Shown: positions 8,327 to 18,077, numbered from the stretch's first letter. The stretch is 64,000 nucleotides of DNA from Verrucomicrobiota bacterium (GCA_038744685.1 JBCDMB010000013.1:1-64000); one strand, 5' to 3'. Notes: a model not told the origin generated them from the sequence alone. Numbers and translations: made by a program.

Positions 8327-10825
8327 ATGCGTGAGATAATATTCCTGACCGGCCTGATCGCTGGAACGGTTTTAGCCCAACAGAACGAGTTACAAAAACC
8401 TGAATACAAGGTACCGGCGGCGGAATCGGCCTTTCTGCCGGGCGAAAAGGTTCTCAACAACGAAATGAATTGGAAGCCTTCGCCGGTAATCGAGTATGAG
8501 ATCGATGATTCCGGTTTTGCCTATGATCGCTTGTCTCCGGTTCCGCCTCCAGGAGTCCATCCACGGATCCTGATGAGTCCTGAGGATATTCCTGCGGTGA
8601 GAGAACGGCTTGAGAATACGCTCGTGGGAGCCCGCCTACTGCAGACCGCGAAAGATCAGCTCAACCGCACGATCTATAAAGCAGGAAGCAAATACCAGAG
8701 GGCCTATCAAGCATTGGTTGAAGGTGACTTTGCCCTATTTCAAGAAATCGACTCAGAAGAGGGTCTTGGCAGCACTGGCCATTACCAGAATGCGGTTACG
8801 TATGAGATCATGCTCCAGGCCTTTATCGCGATGCTTTATGGAGATGAGAGCAAAGGAAAGGAATCCGCCGCGGCGATCACCACGTGGGCCGCAGGCATGC
8901 TCCCTACTTTCATAGAGTGGCGTGAAACCGACGACAACGCGAGTCGGTTTACTTCCTTTCACGCCTTGGGGAGCTACCGTGCCTTCGATATGCAACGAAT
9001 GGGCTATACGTACGATTTCGCCTACAATTTCATGGATGAAGCGCAGCGATCAATCGTTCGCGAAGCAATCGCAACAGTAACGAACGGTGCCTACTTTTTC
9101 GGGATGGAGCTACCGGATCATTTTCGGATGTGGAACTGGATCAACGTGGGCAACTGCTTCACGTTGCTCGCTCTGGCGATCGAAGGCGAAGAAGGCTACG
9201 ACGAGCGGATTTACCCAAAGGCCGTTGAGACCTTTACTGACTACATTGTTCGCAACTATTCCGAGATGGGGAGTAGCACGGAAGCCGCTGGTTACACGAC
9301 CTTTGGCTGGAACTGGGGCTCTCCGATGCTGGTCGCTATGGCACGACGTGGCGACAACCTCATGGCGATCGACCGGTTTCGCGAGATCCCGAAGTGGCAT
9401 GCCGCCGCAACGCTTCCCGACGGGTCCAATGTGATGACTCATGGAGATGGGGGTGAAAGAGCTCCGGGCATCCCCGAGATGCAGGTGATGAAGTACTTCT
9501 ACCCGGACGATCCGGTGATTGACTACAACTGGCAGAATTTTGTTTTGCCGAGATTGGAGAGTGATCGGCGGATTGATGCCCACATGATCGCTCCCATGAT
9601 CTGCGCAGAGGACGGAAGCGACTTTGACTACGAATATGGTAAAAAGTTGGATCTTCCCGATACCTTCTACGATCCGGAACGCGGATCGCTGATCACCCGC
9701 ACAGACTGGGATAGGGATGCGGTGATGTTCCAAATTGAAGCGAGACCGGATTCCTTCTATGCCGGACATGAGCACGCGGATCGTGGCAACTTCAACCTGA
9801 TTGCCCATGGAAAGAACTGGTCCCGCGACGGTTTCCGGTCGGTCGAGAGCCGCTACCACAACATGGTCTTGATCGATGGCAAAGGCCAAGGCATGTGGGC
9901 GCCTCCGGCAGATTGGATGCGAGTCGAAGAAAATGACTTTTCGGTTTTTGGAGTGGCTAACACCAAATACGCCTACGACTGGTTCTGGCCGAAAGGAATC
10001 GTCTGGAGTGACCCGGCAGACCCGAAGTTCGAACTTGAGCGTTTCGAGTCTTACAAGACAGTCATCGATTTCTTCCAGGAGAACTACGAGTGGGAATACG
10101 AAACCCATCCGAACGTGGTGAATCATTTTGAGGGTTACGAGCATCCCAACGCCCTGATGTGGGACGAGGACGTTTGGACCGGACGTATCGTTCACAATCC
10201 CGTCCAACGCGCCTTCCGGACCGCCGGTCTCGTGAGAGGGAAACACCCTTACGTGCTGGTTATCGATGATATCCAAAAGGACGATCAGGTTCGGTTATAT
10301 GAATGGATCCTCATGCTCGACATGGACACCATCGCTCTGGACATCACCGAAAAATACCTCGTCGAGGGTTTCCATTCCCATCCACTCAAGTTCGGATACG
10401 AGCAGCAGTATACCGACATCCTGCTCGGCGACTCGGGCACCCGCCGCTCTGGTAATCGCTACCATCCCGAGAAAGGAGATCCCCTGCTCTTGGTCCGAGT
10501 CCTCTACAAGGCAGAGCCTGGACTTGTGCCGGGATACGACTCCCGTCCGAACATTCGGGTCGAGACTTTTGAGAAGAAAGATGCCCTCGAGAAGCCAGCA
10601 GCGCGAAGCTTCGGGCTGGATCGTCGTTTGATTGTCGCCAGTCGCAGCGTCGCACCCGATTTCCGCATCCTTCTCTATCCGCACCGTTATGGAGATCCGC
10701 TACCGGAGACGGAGTTCGCCCTCGACGGGACTACCCTTTCGGTGAATTGGGAGGACCAGCAAGATCTCTACACCTTTCAGAAGAACGACGAGGGCCTGAC
10801 TGAATTCACACTGAATCGGGAGTAG
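8327..10825 (+). CDS. Secreted heparinase II/III-like polysaccharide lyase
   Basis: The 832-residue protein has a short signal peptide (cut near residue 17). A shared N-terminal element (VLNNEMNWKPSP) and the boundary motif SPVPPPGVHPRIL (about 70-82) precede an alpha/alpha-toroid. The beta-sandwich of the heparinase II/III superfamily follows, with the loop GHEHADRGN at residues 480-488. In PL12/15/17/21-type lyases this region carries a metal or catalytic histidine, while a toroid Tyr/His/Asn set abstracts the proton. Near the end are DDIQKDDQ and LLYPHRYGDPLP, shared with its five paralogues in this window. It should cleave uronic-acid-containing polysaccharide by beta-elimination in the periplasm or outside the cell. 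It opens an operon with an SGNH hydrolase (25-bp gap) and a DUF1961 protein. Confidence 0.82.
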   Translation: MREIIFLTGLIAGTVLAQQNELQKPEYKVPAAESAFLPGEKVLNNEMNWKPSPVIEYEIDDSGFAYDRLSPVPPPGVHPRILMSPEDIPAVRERLENTLVGARLLQTAKDQLNRTIYKAGSKYQRAYQALVEGDFALFQEIDSEEGLGSTGHYQNAVTYEIMLQAFIAMLYGDESKGKESAAAITTWAAGMLPTFIEWRETDDNASRFTSFHALGSYRAFDMQRMGYTYDFAYNFMDEAQRSIVREAIATVTNGAYFFGMELPDHFRMWNWINVGNCFTLLALAIEGEEGYDERIYPKAVETFTDYIVRNYSEMGSSTEAAGYTTFGWNWGSPMLVAMARRGDNLMAIDRFREIPKWHAAATLPDGSNVMTHGDGGERAPGIPEMQVMKYFYPDDPVIDYNWQNFVLPRLESDRRIDAHMIAPMICAEDGSDFDYEYGKKLDLPDTFYDPERGSLITRTDWDRDAVMFQIEARPDSFYAGHEHADRGNFNLIAHGKNWSRDGFRSVESRYHNMVLIDGKGQGMWAPPADWMRVEENDFSVFGVANTKYAYDWFWPKGIVWSDPADPKFELERFESYKTVIDFFQENYEWEYETHPNVVNHFEGYEHPNALMWDEDVWTGRIVHNPVQRAFRTAGLVRGKHPYVLVIDDIQKDDQVRLYEWILMLDMDTIALDITEKYLVEGFHSHPLKFGYEQQYTDILLGDSGTRRSGNRYHPEKGDPLLLVRVLYKAEPGLVPGYDSRPNIRVETFEKKDALEKPAARSFGLDRRLIVASRSVAPDFRILLYPHRYGDPLPETEFALDGTTLSVNWEDQQDLYTFQKNDEGLTEFTLNRE

Positions 10826-10850
10826 AGAACCCCTAAATCGAAAAACCCCT

Positions 10851-12290
10851 ATGCTTGCTTCGAAGAAACGGCAAACGCTTGCGTCTCTTGGCGGAATCGC
10901 GAACCCCCTATTCCTCAGTCTTTGGCTCTTCGCTTTCCCCGCAGTTGGCGCAAAGGAGCAGCCTTACATCTCGCATCAGGAAAAAGACTACATCCGAGAC
11001 CACATTGCGGCTGAGGAACTGGGATTGAAGCAGCAGAAGATTCCCGCTCAGGAATTGGTCATGCGTGGTGGCTTGCCACACTTTTTTGCAAAAGCTCAAG
11101 CGGGAGAACCTCTGGCGGTTGCTTATTTTGGCGGGAGTATTACAGCTCATAACGGGTGGCGGCCTCTTTCTTTTCAGGGTCTACAGGAGATGTTTCCGGA
11201 GTCTGAAATGACCATGGTCAATGCGGCAGTTGGTGGGACAGGATCGATCGTCGGCGTATTTCGAGCCGATGATGATTTACTCCCGAGCGATCCGGATCTC
11301 GTGTTCATCGAGTTTGCGGTCAACGACGGAGGGGATGCTTTGCGGCGCACTCAAGATGTCGTCCGTGCTCTCGAGGGAATCATCCTAAAACTGCGTCAAC
11401 AAAACCCAAATGTCGGTATTTGCTTCGTTTACACGATGACGGCAAATAACGAAGAGGTGATCCGCGAAGGCTTCGCACAACCGGCGGTCTCCGTCCACGA
11501 ACAAGTCGCCTCCTGGTATGACCTGCCCTCGATTTACGTGGGCCCAGCGGTGGTCGAGGCGATTGATTCCGGAGATGCCATCTTCACTGCGGAAGTGGTG
11601 GACAAAAATAGCGGGCGTGACGCCGAAGGACGCCTCGTGATCACCGAGGATCGGACGCATCCCGTGATCCCAACCGGTCACGCATTTTACGCAGGCATTG
11701 TGGAGCGCTCACTCGAGAAATTGGCAAAAATACCCGCCGTGGATAGACGACCGGATCCAGATCCGATTTTTGGCGAGAGTTGGGAGAAGGCCAGGACCGT
11801 ACCCGCCGAGGGAAATGCTTTGTTTGAAGGAGATTGGCAGAAGCTCACCGCAGACGATGGGCCGAGAGGTTTCCGATTCGGCGCGAGAATTTACGACTGG
11901 TTTCCATACCTCTATCAAACCGAAGAGCCGGGAGCATCGGTTACCGTTCGGTTCGTGGGCACGATGGTAGGAATCAAAGGATCATTCGGTCCGGACTCAG
12001 GAATCGTGAAAATACAGGTCGATGAAGAGTCAGAGACTGAGAAGAACGGCTTTAGCGTTTACAACACGAGGACATTTTACGGGGGAAGTGCTTTACCCGA
12101 ACTGGAAGGTGGAGAACATACCGTCACCTGGACGCTTTCTGAAGAAAGTCCGGATAAAGGGAAGATACTTGCCTCCTACTACAAGCCCGACAACGACCGC
12201 GATTTTCGCGAGAATCCGGAAAAATATGAGTCCAATCGGTTTTCCGTCGGACAGATAATTCTCATTGGGGAGATCATCCCCCCCAGGTAA
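10851..12290 (+). CDS. Secreted SGNH/GDSL-type hydrolase
   Basis: The 479-residue exported protein has a signal peptide ending near residue 34. The hydrolase core shows all four SGNH blocks: block I GGSIT with the likely nucleophile Ser96, a glycine block GGTGS at 128-132, block III FAVND with N158, and the closing D-x-x-H as D267 and H270. A C-terminal beta-rich domain of about 180 residues, absent from minimal family members, may bind carbohydrate. SGNH enzymes remove acyl groups; in this operon, between a lyase and a DUF1961 protein with 25-bp gaps on each side, a carbohydrate esterase that strips acetyl groups before lyase action is the most natural role. Substrate specificity is inferred. 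Confidence 0.82.
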   Translation: MLASKKRQTLASLGGIANPLFLSLWLFAFPAVGAKEQPYISHQEKDYIRDHIAAEELGLKQQKIPAQELVMRGGLPHFFAKAQAGEPLAVAYFGGSITAHNGWRPLSFQGLQEMFPESEMTMVNAAVGGTGSIVGVFRADDDLLPSDPDLVFIEFAVNDGGDALRRTQDVVRALEGIILKLRQQNPNVGICFVYTMTANNEEVIREGFAQPAVSVHEQVASWYDLPSIYVGPAVVEAIDSGDAIFTAEVVDKNSGRDAEGRLVITEDRTHPVIPTGHAFYAGIVERSLEKLAKIPAVDRRPDPDPIFGESWEKARTVPAEGNALFEGDWQKLTADDGPRGFRFGARIYDWFPYLYQTEEPGASVTVRFVGTMVGIKGSFGPDSGIVKIQVDEESETEKNGFSVYNTRTFYGGSALPELEGGEHTVTWTLSEESPDKGKILASYYKPDNDRDFRENPEKYESNRFSVGQIILIGEIIPPR

Positions 12291-12315
12291 CATCGAATGA
12301 TAGAGGATAAAGACA

Positions 12316-13125
12316 ATGAAACAGTGGTTTGGAATACTAACGTGCATGGCGTTCTCGTTCGCTCATGCTGAAACCGAAAGTGAACCCATGACGAAAGAGG
12401 AAAAAGCCTTCGAAGAGGCATTGGATCAAAATTGGAAGGTTGTGTTCAGCGATACCGGGACCGGAAACTGGCAAGACAGCTGGGTTCTCGATGGTGAAGT
12501 AGGCACAGTCACCAACAGCCCGGAAGGAATGATCTTAGCCGCTGGTCCAGAGTTTCGCAACGATGCACACCATATGGTGCTTTGGACGAAAGATACCTTT
12601 GAAGGGGACGTAAAGATCGATTATCTATATACTCGGCTTGATGACGAAGTCCGCTGTGTCAATATTCTCTACATCCAGGCAACGGGGAGCGGAGCCGGTG
12701 AGTTCGATGAAGACATCATGAAGTGGAAGGAGCTGCGAAGCGTTCCAGCGATGCGGATGTATTTCGATCACATGAATCTCTACCACATCAGTTATGCGGC
12801 CTATCAGTCCGAAGGGGAACCTCAATACATCAGAGCGCGGCGTTACATGCCGGAGAAGGATGGTTTAAAAGGAACTGGTTTGGAGCCGGACTACTACCCG
12901 GAAGGCTTGTTTGAAAAAGGCGTGCCTCACAAGATTACAGTGATCAAAAAGGACCGTGATCTCCTCATGAGAGTCGAGAACGCCGACCAGGTCGGCTACT
13001 TTCATATGACCAACCCCGACCTCCCCGTCATCGAGGATGGGCATATTGGTTTGCGCCACATGTTTACCCGCTCCGCGCAGTATCAGGATTTCTCTGTCAG
13101 TGTCCTTCCGGAGTCAGGATCGTGA
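12316..13125 (+). CDS. Secreted DUF1961 family protein
   Basis: The 269-residue protein carries a signal peptide (cut after AHA, residue 18). The remainder resembles DUF1961 proteins, which have a concanavalin-A-like beta-sandwich fold; typical stretches are HMVLWTKDTFEGDVKIDYLYTR and the closing GHIGLRHMFTRSAQYQDF. The biochemical role of the family is not established; location with lyases and an esterase suggests binding or cleavage of the same glycan. It is the third gene of the operon starting at 8327. Its last 43 bp overlap the end of the converging regulator gene at 13083, which is unusual. Confidence 0.75.
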   Translation: MKQWFGILTCMAFSFAHAETESEPMTKEEKAFEEALDQNWKVVFSDTGTGNWQDSWVLDGEVGTVTNSPEGMILAAGPEFRNDAHHMVLWTKDTFEGDVKIDYLYTRLDDEVRCVNILYIQATGSGAGEFDEDIMKWKELRSVPAMRMYFDHMNLYHISYAAYQSEGEPQYIRARRYMPEKDGLKGTGLEPDYYPEGLFEKGVPHKITVIKKDRDLLMRVENADQVGYFHMTNPDLPVIEDGHIGLRHMFTRSAQYQDFSVSVLPESGS

Positions 13126-14282
13126 CAGACTCGGCGATACCGACCTGGAGTCACACCGGTCTCTTTTTTAAAGACCGTTCCCAGGTAGGTGTAACTAGCG
13201 TATCCACAGCTTTCGGCGACTTCGTCCAACGATAGATTGGTCCGAGCAAGAAGACTACGGGCTTCGTTGATTCGGATCCGCCGGATCTCCTGCGCCGGTG
13301 ATCGTCCCAGGTATTCGATGAATCTCCTTTCCAACGAGCGTCGTGACATCCCGACCTCATCCAGGACATCCTTGACCTCGATTCCTTCGCAGGCATGCGC
13401 TCGCAGAAAAGAAATCGCCCGTTTCATTTTGCGATCGGAAATGGCCAGTGTGTCGGTGGAAAGACGCGATTTGATTTCCTCTGGTAGAACAAACGTGTTT
13501 TCTCGTTCCAAAGCTTTTCCCTCCATCAAGAGAGACAGGTTCTTAGCTGCCAGATAGCCAACTCTTCCTGTCGGCACAACGATACCGGAAAGAGCCGGAT
13601 GACAGGACTCGTAGAAGAGATCATCATAATCACTACCGAGAATGGCTATGTCATGAGGAATCGGAATGCCCGAATCGATACAAGCACTGGCTACGATACG
13701 ACCGACCTGGACTCCCCAAGTATAAACGCCAACTGGTTTTGGGAGCCACTCCAGCCACGAAACCAATTCTTCCGTGTAGTCTGTTAGGACTCCGTTCGGA
13801 CCCGTAGTCTCTTTAAGGGCAAAGATCCGGAATCCGGAATCCCCCTTCGAGAAAACGCTCTCTGAGACGTCTCCTTTCCTGTCCACGTGAGCTGAGCGAG
13901 TGGGGCCAACATAGGCAAAGTTCTCAATCCCACGGTCCCGGAAGTGGTCCAGCACCAGATCGATACTGGCATCCCAACTCGTCGTCACCCGCGGAAAACC
14001 GTCTCCCCCGATCAACAACCCGGAAACGTTGATCACCGGCACCTTGTGTTGCTTGAGCTCGGCTGCCATGGATTCGCTCGATACCCGGGCAATGATTCCA
14101 TCGAGATGCGGCTCATTCCTAAGTTCGGACGCCGCTTTCTCTTCTTCGGTTCGAATCAAAATATCCCATGGGCCGTGCCGCTGGGTATATTTGAAAATCC
14201 CTCGGATAAGACGTCGACCCCAGCCGGAGGACGTTCCAACAATCACCGCAATTCTTCGGCGCCGTTTCGTTGTGAAAGTCAT
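13083..14282 (-). CDS. XylR-like AraC family transcriptional regulator
   Basis: The 399-residue protein has a LacI/periplasmic-binding sensor domain (residues 1 to about 280, beginning with RRRRIAVIVGTSSGWGRRL). An AraC double helix-turn-helix follows at about 290-390, seen as EVKDVLDEVGMSRRSLERRF and DEVAESCGYASYTYLGTVF. The R-x-R-I-x-x-A box between the two helices is well kept. It is divergent from the Kelch-SSS gene across 164 bp that contain a perfect 20-bp palindrome (14347-14366). It is therefore a good candidate regulator of the large plus-strand catabolic run. Its 3' end overlaps the DUF1961 gene on the opposite strand by 43 bp. Confidence 0.88.
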   Translation of the reverse strand: MTFTTKRRRRIAVIVGTSSGWGRRLIRGIFKYTQRHGPWDILIRTEEEKAASELRNEPHLDGIIARVSSESMAAELKQHKVPVINVSGLLIGGDGFPRVTTSWDASIDLVLDHFRDRGIENFAYVGPTRSAHVDRKGDVSESVFSKGDSGFRIFALKETTGPNGVLTDYTEELVSWLEWLPKPVGVYTWGVQVGRIVASACIDSGIPIPHDIAILGSDYDDLFYESCHPALSGIVVPTGRVGYLAAKNLSLLMEGKALERENTFVLPEEIKSRLSTDTLAISDRKMKRAISFLRAHACEGIEVKDVLDEVGMSRRSLERRFIEYLGRSPAQEIRRIRINEARSLLARTNLSLDEVAESCGYASYTYLGTVFKKETGVTPGRYRRVCHDPDSGRTLTEKS

Positions 14283-14346
14283 CTGTAAGAGACCCTAGTA
14301 GATTTACCCAAAAGCACCACTTCTTTTTGGCGTAAATTTTAATAAT

Positions 14347-14366
14347 ATATACGCTAATGCGTATAT
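14347..14366. promoter_or_regulatory. Perfect 20-bp palindrome, candidate operator
   Basis: ATATACGCTAATGCGTATAT is an 8-bp inverted repeat around a TAAT spacer. It lies midway between the divergent starts of a XylR-like regulator (14282) and the Kelch-SSS transporter (14447). The half-site core GCGTAT resembles the motifs at 6731, 39325 and 50456. Confidence 0.55.
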
Positions 14367-14446
14367 CTAAGGGATGTCAGCAGTGCTAGTATCAGGTTGG
14401 TAAACGACTGAATACCCCCGATGACCGCCACCCTTCTGAACGCATA

Positions 14447-16735
14447 ATGCGTGCTCTAGCTTCATTGAGCTTTGCCGTCTGCTACATGGCCGGGGGAGGT
14501 AGTTTATTCGCGGAAGAACAGCTATCAGCAATCAGCGCCAAAGTGTTAGAGCAACTCCCAGAGGGAAGTGCGTTTTCATCGGCAGAGCAGGTGTTAACGA
14601 ACGGTTCATCCGCTACTGCCATGACTCCTGAAGGCCTTGTTTTGATTGGTGGCACTAGCGATGGTATGGCGACAGCCGAAGTTTCACTTCTTGTCGAGGG
14701 CGAGGAGACAAGACTGCCGGATTTCCCTCATCCAGTCCGTGATGCGGGAGCAGCCTTTATGGAAGGCTCCGTATTCGTTCTTTCCGGAAATGAACTCTAC
14801 TCCTTGGATCTCGAAGATCCATCCATAGGGTGGGTGAAGCATCCAAGTTTGCCATCACTCGCAAGGTCGTCTCCGGCAATGCATGCTGTTGACGGTGAAC
14901 TCTTCGTCTTCGGGGGCGAAACGGAGGGAGATGTATCCTCAGAAGTATGGGGGTTTCGAATCAGGCCCTTGGATGGAATGACGAAAACTGGATGGCGGCG
15001 TCTCGGTGACATGCCCTACCCAATAACCAACGCTCAAACTCACCAGACAGGGCAGTCACATCTCGCCTTGCTTGGCGGCGAACCAGCGAGTGATCGTATC
15101 CATATTTTTCATACTTTAACCGACACGTGGATTGATGGCGGAAACCTGCCCATCCCTATCGGAAAGGCAGCAATAGCTGCTCAAGACGGCATTTCCTATT
15201 TGCTCGCTGACGGCGCTGTCATGGAGCTAAGCCTCAACCGGGAAGTTAAGAAACTCGGATCGTGGGACTATGGCGTTATCTTACTCTATTTTGGATTGAT
15301 GGCGGGAATCGGGTTCTATTTTGCCCGAAAACAGAACAGTTCCGATGCATTCTCACTAGGAGGTCGAAACGTGAAGTGGTGGGCGGCCGGCGTCAGCATG
15401 TTTGCTACAGGTGCCAGCTCTATCAGTTTTATGGCCATCCCTGCTTCGGCTTTCCGGAGCAATCTAATTTGGTTCGGTCCCGCTCTCTTTATCATACCAA
15501 TGGCTATTCTTCAGGCCTACTATGTTTATCCCGTTATAAGGCGGCTGAACCTGACCTCGACCTTCGAGTTTCTGGACCGTCGTTTTCATCCGGCCCTCCG
15601 CTACTTGGCAAGCGGTCAAATGATCCTTTGGCAGGTACTCTGCCGTATGAGTGTGGTGATGTTGCTGCCCGCGTTGGCGATCACAGCCGTAACAGGTATG
15701 CCCGTGCTGACCAGTGTTCTCGTGATGGGCATACTGACAACGATCTACACGGCATTGGGGGGCTTCGAAGCAGTAGTTTGGACAGACTTCACCCAGGGTG
15801 CCCTGATGTTGTTTGGCGGTATTCTGATGATCGTTTTGGCCATTGTTGGACTGCCTGGAGGATTTGGGGAGTTTGTCGAAGTAAGCAGGAATTTTGAGAA
15901 ATTTGATCTGTTTATCTGGGATTTCGACTTAACTCTACCCGTGATCTGGGCTTTTGGGATTCACTTGGTGATCTATAATCTGGCATTTGCGGCCGACCAA
16001 CCCGTTATCCAGCGAGTCTACGCCACACCTCTCAAGGATATGCGAAAGCTGGCTGGAATGTATGCCTTTTGTAGTATCGCAATTTCATTGATCGCGTGTC
16101 TTTTGGGCATCGCTATCTTTGCCTACTTTCACGCCTATCCGATGCAGTTGGACCCCGGGATGAAAAATGATCAGATCATGCCACTCTACGTCGTCCAGCG
16201 TCTGCCTACAGGTGTGGCGGGACTTATTATCGCCGCAGTATTTGCTGCCTCCATGTCGACGCTTTCAAGCAGCATGAACAGCGTCGCTACGGTCACCTGC
16301 GAGGACTTTTATCGAAAGCTCTTCCCGCTTCATGGAGATAAAGCACGATTACGATTCATGCAGGTTACCTCGCTGCTCGTCGGGGTCTTTGGCACCGCGA
16401 TGGCCGCCAATATGGCGACGATGAATCTCACATCCATGTTCGAAGTATGGAATGTTATCGGCGCGCTGATTGGTGGCGGATTCTACGGCATCTACGTGTT
16501 GGGTATGTTTACCCGGAGGGCGAACTCAACCGGAGTATTCGTTGGAGCAATAGCCAGCGTAGCGATTACGATATTCGTCAGGGAGTTCACGCAGATTCAC
16601 TGGTTGTTCTATAACCCGGTTGCGATGGTTAGCTGTATTGCCATCGGCTATGGGACGAGTATCGCCACAGGAGGAAACCGAAAAGATCTTACTGGTTTGA
16701 CTGTCTTTGGTGTGCGCAAAGGCCTTGCGGAATGA
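14447..16735 (+). CDS. Kelch-domain/sodium:solute symporter fusion
   Basis: The 762-residue protein is a two-part fusion. After a signal peptide (cut near residue 24), residues about 40-270 form a Kelch-type beta-propeller (repeats such as SPAMHAVDGELFVFGGE and KAAIAAQDGISYLL) that should face the periplasm. From about residue 273 a sodium:solute symporter (SSS/SLC5) domain follows with about 13 membrane segments and the family signature GGFEAVVWTDFTQG. In known systems the propeller resembles the sugar mutarotase NanM, which supplies the anomer that an SSS importer takes up. The fusion is known from Planctomycetota and Verrucomicrobiota. It heads a run with GH29, lyase, GHL6 and sulfatase genes, so it probably imports a product of that set. 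Confidence 0.87.
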   Translation: MRALASLSFAVCYMAGGGSLFAEEQLSAISAKVLEQLPEGSAFSSAEQVLTNGSSATAMTPEGLVLIGGTSDGMATAEVSLLVEGEETRLPDFPHPVRDAGAAFMEGSVFVLSGNELYSLDLEDPSIGWVKHPSLPSLARSSPAMHAVDGELFVFGGETEGDVSSEVWGFRIRPLDGMTKTGWRRLGDMPYPITNAQTHQTGQSHLALLGGEPASDRIHIFHTLTDTWIDGGNLPIPIGKAAIAAQDGISYLLADGAVMELSLNREVKKLGSWDYGVILLYFGLMAGIGFYFARKQNSSDAFSLGGRNVKWWAAGVSMFATGASSISFMAIPASAFRSNLIWFGPALFIIPMAILQAYYVYPVIRRLNLTSTFEFLDRRFHPALRYLASGQMILWQVLCRMSVVMLLPALAITAVTGMPVLTSVLVMGILTTIYTALGGFEAVVWTDFTQGALMLFGGILMIVLAIVGLPGGFGEFVEVSRNFEKFDLFIWDFDLTLPVIWAFGIHLVIYNLAFAADQPVIQRVYATPLKDMRKLAGMYAFCSIAISLIACLLGIAIFAYFHAYPMQLDPGMKNDQIMPLYVVQRLPTGVAGLIIAAVFAASMSTLSSSMNSVATVTCEDFYRKLFPLHGDKARLRFMQVTSLLVGVFGTAMAANMATMNLTSMFEVWNVIGALIGGGFYGIYVLGMFTRRANSTGVFVGAIASVAITIFVREFTQIHWLFYNPVAMVSCIAIGYGTSIATGGNRKDLTGLTVFGVRKGLAE

Positions 16736-16770
16736 TCAGACGATCTTGGAATATGGAAAGAGAGGTCTAA

Positions 16771-18063
16771 ATGTCTGATTACGAGGTAGATGTTACGATT
16801 CAGGATGGAGACCTGAGTGAATCGGCCCTTGGTGGATTGACAAACAATCCGGAGCGTGAGGAGTGGTTCAGGGATCTTGGTTTGGGTTTATTCATCCACT
16901 GGAGTCTCGATACGCCGCTCGGTTCCGTGATCAGCCACTGGATGTGCGGTGCGGATAATTCGATCCGGGAGAATTTCGTAGAGAATTTTCCAGCTCTGTT
17001 TAACCCCCGAAAGTTTGATGCCGACGACTGGGCCCGGACGGCAAAGCTGAACGGCTTCCGATACATGGTCTTTACGACAAAGCACCATGCCGGCTTTTGC
17101 ATGTATGACACAGGAACCACTTCTTTCAATGTCATGAATACCGCCTTTGGCCGGGACATTCACAAGGAATTGGTCGAGAGCTTTCGTAAAATGGACATCG
17201 CTACCGGTATCTATTTTTCTCCCTTCGATTTCAAGTGGCTCATAGACAACGGAAAGGAACTCCATTTTGCCACCCCGGAGGTGCTTCCGGAAAACAATCC
17301 CGGACTAATGACCTACAACCAAACACAGTTGCGGGAACTCCTGACGAACTACGGCAAGACAGATTTCGTTTTCTTCGATGGCCCACCCGTTGGATTGAAG
17401 AATCTCGTTTGGCAAGCCGATCCACAAACACTGGTAACGCGCGGGGAAATGAAAACCCCGGAACAGGAGTTACCGAACGAACCAATCGAAGGCGTTTGGG
17501 AGGCGAACTACACCCTGGGAACCCAGTGGAACTACAAAGCGACGAATGAGGTATACAAGAGCGGAACCGAGATCATTGAGTTGCTGATTGCCACTCGGGC
17601 GCGCGGTGGCAACTTGCTGCTGAACATCACCTCGGATCCTCACGGGTTTATCCCGTTTGAACAAGAAAGGCTGCTTGGCGAACTGGGCCTGTTTCTGTTC
17701 TTCAACGGTGAGGCGATTTATGACGTTCGACCGTGGGTGGTGACGAATGATGGACCCATCTACTACACCAAAGCCAAAGAGAGCCAGACGGTCTATGCCT
17801 TTCTCACCGGAGAGCCCTGGGAGTATGCCCAACGCAAGGAAGTTACCCTTCGAAGCATTCGTGCCACGGAGAACACGGAAGTAAGCATGGTGGGACAGAA
17901 CGGAAAGGTGCTGGAGCACTCTCCACATGCCGATATCGAAACCCGCGGGGTGCAGAAGAATGATGGCCTACACATCAGCACCGTGCGTGCCTACAGACCG
18001 TATAACAACCGGAAGTGGCCCAACCCTGCCGTTCTCCGAATAACTAATGCGGCCCCAATTTGA
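16771..18063 (+). CDS. GH29 alpha-L-fucosidase-like enzyme, cytoplasmic
   Basis: The 430-residue protein has the GH29 TIM barrel: opening motif GLGLFIHWS, substrate-binding TTKHHAGFCMYDT, and the strand with DFVFFDGPP whose Asp203 matches the family nucleophile. RGGNLLLNITSDPHG closes the barrel before a short beta domain. GH29 enzymes are retaining exo-alpha-L-fucosidases, and some act on related sugars. There is no signal peptide, so it should act on imported material. A good ribosome site, AGAGAGG at 16759-16765, supports the start. It lies 35 bp after the symporter gene and its stop is 14 bp before the next start. It is shorter than the GH29 proteins at 32752 and 62036. Confidence 0.85.
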   Translation: MSDYEVDVTIQDGDLSESALGGLTNNPEREEWFRDLGLGLFIHWSLDTPLGSVISHWMCGADNSIRENFVENFPALFNPRKFDADDWARTAKLNGFRYMVFTTKHHAGFCMYDTGTTSFNVMNTAFGRDIHKELVESFRKMDIATGIYFSPFDFKWLIDNGKELHFATPEVLPENNPGLMTYNQTQLRELLTNYGKTDFVFFDGPPVGLKNLVWQADPQTLVTRGEMKTPEQELPNEPIEGVWEANYTLGTQWNYKATNEVYKSGTEIIELLIATRARGGNLLLNITSDPHGFIPFEQERLLGELGLFLFFNGEAIYDVRPWVVTNDGPIYYTKAKESQTVYAFLTGEPWEYAQRKEVTLRSIRATENTEVSMVGQNGKVLEHSPHADIETRGVQKNDGLHISTVRAYRPYNNRKWPNPAVLRITNAAPI

Positions 18064-18077
18064 AGCGATCCAAAGAT

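Noticed and set aside
9110-10276. Long open frame of 388 codons on the minus strand
   Set aside because: It lies entirely inside the heparinase-like gene on the other strand, has no family motif, and is a shadow of its codon pattern.
8327-10825. Naming the heparinase-like proteins alginate or heparin lyases
   Set aside because: The superfamily covers several substrates, and the window gives no residue that decides between them.
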